Assembly: GCA_021648375.1 (NCBI GenBank)
Contig: JAKISW010000005.1
Span: forward strand, 39,660-103,659
DNA from: Devosiaceae bacterium
GTDB lineage: Bacteria > Pseudomonadota > Alphaproteobacteria > Rhizobiales > Devosiaceae
Length of the DNA: 64,000 nt
Direction of reading: 5' to 3'
Of the stretch, positions 60,872-64,000 are shown piece by piece; the first letter of the stretch is position 1; each line of letters starts with the position of its first letter. The notes beneath the pieces are model-generated. The model was not told the DNA's origin. It worked only from the letters and a program-made list of their open reading frames with translations, and did not search any database. Both the position numbers and the translations under genes were made by a program.

Positions 60872-60990
60872 ACAAATCACTTAGCAAAAAAATAAAAAAA
60901 CTTGGCAAGTGACGAGAAACGCGCTTAGGGTTCAGACTTCAATATGACAAAACGGGTCGATAATTATTTGAGTTAAGTGGAGTAAATTGG

Positions 60991-61548
60991 TTGGGTGTTC
61001 ATGTCTCACCCCAAAGCTGTCCTACCCTGGTGCTGAACGCGGATTTTCGTCCGCTCAGCTATTATCCCTTGTCTCTATGGTCGTGGCAGGATGCCATAAA
61101 GGCGGTTTTTCTTGATAGGGTAAATGTCGTTGCCAATTATGAAAGGGTAATTAAAAGCCCCAGCTTTCAGATAAATCTGCCAAGCGTGGTTGCGCTCAAA
61201 GCTTATATCAAACCGCAACAACATCCCGCTTTTACGCGATTTAACCTGTTTTTGCGCGACCGCTTCACCTGTCAATATTGCACAAGCACTCTGGATTTAA
61301 CCTTTGACCATTTGGTGCCGCGCTCAAGGGGAGGGCGCACCACCTGGGAAAATGTGGTTACCGCCTGTTCACCGTGTAATTTGCTAAAAGCCAATCGCAT
61401 GGCGGCGGAAATTGGTATGCATCCACGCCAAAAACCATATCGGCCAAGTGTATTTGACCTTAACAATAATGGCAGAGCTTTTCCGCCCAATTATCTGCAC
61501 GATAGCTGGATGGATTACCTCTATTGGGATATTGAACTGGAGCCGTAA
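60991..61548 (+). CDS. HNH endonuclease family protein
   Basis: A 185-residue protein starting at TTG 60991 (ttgggtgttcatgtc), with GTGGAGTAAATTGG in front. The N-terminal half (LVLNADFRPLSYYPLSLWSWQDAIKAVFLDRV) and the C-terminal HNH zinc site CQYC...FDHLVPRSRGG...CSPCN (about 92-128) match a conserved HNH family of unknown biological role. Flanks contain no mobile-element features, so it is probably a resident gene. Confidence 0.88.
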   Translation: MGVHVSPQSCPTLVLNADFRPLSYYPLSLWSWQDAIKAVFLDRVNVVANYERVIKSPSFQINLPSVVALKAYIKPQQHPAFTRFNLFLRDRFTCQYCTSTLDLTFDHLVPRSRGGRTTWENVVTACSPCNLLKANRMAAEIGMHPRQKPYRPSVFDLNNNGRAFPPNYLHDSWMDYLYWDIELEP

Positions 61549-61567
61549 TCAGAGAACTTGCGGGTTT

Positions 61568-62086
61568 TTATAGCTTTTTGGTTTTGAACTGGCCTATGGC
61601 TGATCGAAGTAAAAAATATGCAATCAGCACCGAAATCAGGGCATTATAACCGGCAAAACTGACCCCCAAAAACCTGAATTGTGGCGTGTCGCAGGGGATT
61701 ACCCGCGCATCATTAAGCGCGTTGAGGTCAGCAAAATTTATGGAGCCGCTATTTCCGGCACACGAGGATGGTCCCTGCCAAAATCCCCATTCAATTCCCG
61801 CATGGGACGTTCCCAGATAGGTACTCCAGACAAAAATACCTGCTGCAAGCAGGGTTGCTGACATGCGTGCCACAGGGGGGATTTTGTTCCAGAAAACCAA
61901 AAGCAAGGCAATAATTGGCAGACCGGCATAATAGGGAATTCTTTGGGCAAGACAAAGCTGGCACGGCTCATAACCGCCAATAAGTTCAAATGCCCAGGCC
62001 CCAATAATGGTGAAAAAACCTATGACAAAGGCGGTGTTGACCGGGCTTGAATTTTGATTGGCAAACGGAGAAATTTTTTGCAGCAT
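61568..62086 (-). CDS. dsbB: Disulfide bond formation protein B
   Basis: About 172 residues from ATG 62086. Four membrane helices; the periplasmic pairs are Cys in EPCQLCLAQRIPYY and Cys in SCAGNSG...IPCDTPQFRFLG. It reoxidises DsbA with quinone. The frame extends to 62152 but the extra N-terminus is not typical. The VTT-domain gene lies upstream on the same strand, about 30 bp away. Confidence 0.9.
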   Translation of the reverse strand: MLQKISPFANQNSSPVNTAFVIGFFTIIGAWAFELIGGYEPCQLCLAQRIPYYAGLPIIALLLVFWNKIPPVARMSATLLAAGIFVWSTYLGTSHAGIEWGFWQGPSSCAGNSGSINFADLNALNDARVIPCDTPQFRFLGVSFAGYNALISVLIAYFLLRSAIGQFKTKKL

Positions 62087-62117
62087 TAAGTTTTGTCCAA
62101 TGGTTATTTTGTTTGCC

Positions 62118-62699
62118 TTAGAACATAAATCTGACGGCAATAAAGCCACCAATCAGCATCACGCAAAATAAAATGAATAACGGCCCCAGATATTTTTCGA
62201 TAAACAGGCGGATCGGCTCGCCAAACCAGTATAAAAGTCCGGCAACCAGAAAAAATCTCAAGCCCCGGCCAATTACGCTAATGATGGCAAATTGCAGCAG
62301 GTTAAAACCAACAGTGCCGGAAAAAATAGTCAACACCTTATAGGGAAACGGAGTTACGGCCCCCAAAAATATACCCCAGCCACCCCATTGATCATACCAT
62401 TGCACAAACCGGTCAAAGGCGTGGGCCGAGCCATAAAATTCCAAAATTGGCATTCCGATCAACTGAAATAGTAAAGCGCCAATAGCATAGCCTACGAATG
62501 CACCAAGCACTGATGACACAGTGCAAATGGTGGCATAAATAAACCAGTGCTGGCGTTTGGCGACCACCATGGGGATCAATAAAATGTCAGGCGGTAATGG
62601 AAAGAACGAGCTTTCCGCAAAGCTCACCGCACTAAGAGAAGCGGGGGCGTGCTTGGAAGCCGCCAGGGCCATTAGCCAGTCATAAAGTTTTTTGAGCAA
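62118..62699 (-). CDS. YqaA/DedA-type VTT-domain membrane protein
   Basis: A 193-residue protein with four to five helices and FAESSFFPLPPDILLIPM near residues 28-45, GAVTPFPYKVLTIFSG near 117 and the following helical pairs of the VTT (DedA) fold. TTG 62699 is the likely start (GTGGAGAAAATTT before it). DedA relatives move lipids or protons; this member's role is unknown. It and dsbB form a short minus-strand unit. Confidence 0.88.
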   Translation of the reverse strand: MLKKLYDWLMALAASKHAPASLSAVSFAESSFFPLPPDILLIPMVVAKRQHWFIYATICTVSSVLGAFVGYAIGALLFQLIGMPILEFYGSAHAFDRFVQWYDQWGGWGIFLGAVTPFPYKVLTIFSGTVGFNLLQFAIISVIGRGLRFFLVAGLLYWFGEPIRLFIEKYLGPLFILFCVMLIGGFIAVRFMF

Positions 62700-62858
62700 A
62701 AAATTTTCTCCACATGTTTTCCGTATCCCGGTTTAACGATTTTTTACTAACAGACAATGGATGATTGACGCGGTGTTGGGTTTGGCGTAAATCCGGCGCA
62801 ATATAATTGTTCAGTTCTTGTTGAAGCGCTCAGTTGTTACTGAAGTGTTCAGCATTTG

Positions 62859-62945
62859 GCCCCCCTGGCGGAACTGGTAGACGCGCGGGATTCAAAATCC
62901 CGTTCCTGTAAGGGAGTGCCGGTTCGATTCCGGCGGGGGGCACCA
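62859..62945 (+). tRNA. tRNA-Leu (CAA)
   Basis: A complete class II tRNA of 87 nt with encoded CCA. The acceptor arms GCCCCCC / GGGGGGC pair perfectly, the anticodon loop is TTCAAAA (anticodon CAA, for UUG codons), a long variable arm follows (CCTGTAAGGG) and the T-arm is GCCGGTTCGATTCCGGC. It is the only RNA gene I can support in the window. Confidence 0.95.
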
Positions 62946-63021
62946 CACGCATAGTGTGAATTTTTATACCTCGTGCTAATTCGCTACGCTCATGCTCCGA
63001 TGGGGAGCCGCACTCTTTTAT

Positions 63022-63038
63022 TGCCTCACGCCGGCGGG
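63022..63038 (+). repeat. 17-bp repeat shared with 46754-46770
   Basis: TGCCTCACGCCGGCGGG occurs identically after the tRNA here and downstream of ChaC at 46754-46770. The surrounding 63043-63068 sequence forms a 6-bp stem, CCAGCG...CGCTGG. The 230-bp region after the tRNA holds no gene that I can support. Confidence 0.6.
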
Positions 63039-63195
63039 TTGGCCAGCGGCTCGCTCTTCGCTCGCTGGTACGTTCGAAGTTTCCCTAGAAAGCGCCATCA
63101 TTTATTTTTCCCAAAATCGATCTTCACCATTGTTCTGACAAATCAGCATTGCTAGAACAACAATCTGGGACGGATGGGAATTTAGGGTAGGCAAA

Positions 63196-64000
63196 TTGTT
63201 TCAAGCAATAATCAGATTTAAAGCAAACTCAATTGCTCTTGCTATATTTATACTGGCTTCTTTTACAGGGGCCGCAATGGCCAATCCGCAATTGCTGGTG
63301 GATATGGAAACTGGGGAAGTGTTGTTTGAGCAAGAGGCCGGGCAGCCATGGTATCCGGCATCTTTAACCAAGCTTACCACGGCTTTAGTAGTGTTTAATG
63401 CCATTGAGAACGGTAGAATTAATCTTGAAACTCCGGTGGGAATTTCGGCATTGGCGGCTCGCACTCCGGGAGGAAAATCGGGGATTGCTCAGGGTCGAGC
63501 GGTAAAAATGGGCGATGCGCTTAACCTGCTGATTGTGAAATCTGCCAATGATATTGCGGTTGCTATTGCACAAACGGTTTCCGGATCGGTGGAAAATTTC
63601 GTAGTTGAGATGAACCGCACAGCCCAAAACCTTGGAATGAGTGCCACAAGGTTTGCCAACCCCCATGGATTAAGCAATGCCAACCAGATTACCAGTGCGC
63701 GAGATCTGGCAATTTTGACTTTGGCGATACGCAGTAAGTTTCCGCAATATAGTGCACTTTTTGCCACTTCGGTAGTGGAAGTAAACGGCAATGCCCTTGA
63801 ATCACGAAATAATCTGCTGACGGATTTTGCCGGCACGAACGGCATGAAAACCGGCTATATCTGCGCGGCTGGAATGAATATTGTAGCGAGTGTTGAGCGT
63901 TCAGGTCGAAAACTATTGGCGGTGGTGCTTGGAGCATCTTCAGAGCGCGAACGTGCTGAACTGGTGGGCCAGATGATAGTTCAATATCTTGGCACAGATG
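63196..64000 (+). CDS. D-alanyl-D-alanine carboxypeptidase (DacF/PBP5-type), 5' part
   Basis: The gene runs off the right end; at least 268 residues are seen. TTG 63196 is the likely start with AGGGTAGGCAAA before it; an N-terminal signal peptide ends near AMA/NP (residue 29). The penicillin-binding motifs are complete: Ser56-x-x-Lys59 in ASLTK, Ser116-x-Asn118 in KSANDIA and Lys218-Thr-Gly in MKTGY. It trims the terminal D-Ala of peptidoglycan in the periplasm. No stop codon occurs before the window edge. Confidence 0.92.
   Translation, partial: MFQAIIRFKANSIALAIFILASFTGAAMANPQLLVDMETGEVLFEQEAGQPWYPASLTKLTTALVVFNAIENGRINLETPVGISALAARTPGGKSGIAQGRAVKMGDALNLLIVKSANDIAVAIAQTVSGSVENFVVEMNRTAQNLGMSATRFANPHGLSNANQITSARDLAILTLAIRSKFPQYSALFATSVVEVNGNALESRNNLLTDFAGTNGMKTGYICAAGMNIVASVERSGRKLLAVVLGASSERERAELVGQMIVQYLGTD

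Noticed and set aside
62859..63195. tRNA-associated integration site with a mobile element
   Set aside because: No integrase, and no duplicated tRNA 3' end is seen nearby; the repeat after the tRNA is short.

Overview
The window looks like a chromosomal segment of an alphaproteobacterium of the order Hyphomicrobiales (Rhizobiales), probably free-living and motile. The evidence is the che cluster order (STAS protein, cheY, cheA, cheW, then cheD, cheR, cheB, cheY), the gloB / methyltransferase / hisC / tyrC neighbourhood, DUF2125, HIG1-type and MJ0042 zinc-ribbon proteins, and intergenic palindromes of the kind common in this order. Composition is moderate in GC and even along the window. I see no prophage, CRISPR array or intact insertion sequence. 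I could not run searches, so the genus is unknown and names rest on motifs and context.

Layout. 1-3.1 kb: end of a phosphonate/phosphite ABC importer (phnD partial, phnC, two phnE). 3.2-11 kb: mostly single genes, namely a HAD-IIA phosphatase, DUF1330, an SDR reductase divergent from a TetR regulator, a PPOX flavoprotein, an AraC regulator, DUF1801, a VOC protein, a SAF-domain oxidoreductase and a 3-hydroxyisobutyryl-CoA hydrolase-like protein. 11.1-21.3 kb: a chemotaxis cluster with two CheY, CheA, CheW, CheD, CheR, CheB, a STAS protein, a divergent small protein with a CheZ/CheT-like DxxxQ motif, and a large methyl-accepting protein with a NIT-type sensor. 21.4-27.1 kb: a branched-chain amino acid importer (livGFHM), a DUF5946 protein and the convergent binding protein. 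27.3-31.6 kb: a glycine-betaine type importer with two tandem paralogous binding proteins. 32-45 kb: central metabolism and housekeeping (pyruvate carboxylase, ispG, polyprenyl synthase, L32, fumarase, glyoxalase II, hisC-tyrC). 45-64 kb: ChaC, PlsC, FtsEX, lysA-argH, TlpA, rhomboid protease, cobalamin adenosyltransferase, a LysR/epimerase pair, GluQ, AlkA, DsbB, tRNA-Leu(CAA) and the start of a D-alanyl-D-alanine carboxypeptidase.

How the parts fit. Three ABC importers (phosphonate, branched-chain amino acids, betaine), valine-catabolic potential and pyruvate carboxylase anaplerosis suit a heterotroph living on small nitrogenous and phosphorus-containing solutes. The chemotaxis cluster has all the adaptation enzymes plus a possible CheY phosphatase.

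The most unusual signals are mainly not in the standard genes. They are: (i) a 282-bp element with near-perfect 24-bp terminal inverted repeats flanked by TA, with a diverged second copy; (ii) short hairpins with the same end sequence sitting exactly on TAG stop codons of several genes; (iii) the DxxxQ protein beside cheD; (iv) a glyoxalase II with Asp in place of a metal-binding His; and (v) about ten genes that appear to start with TTG.
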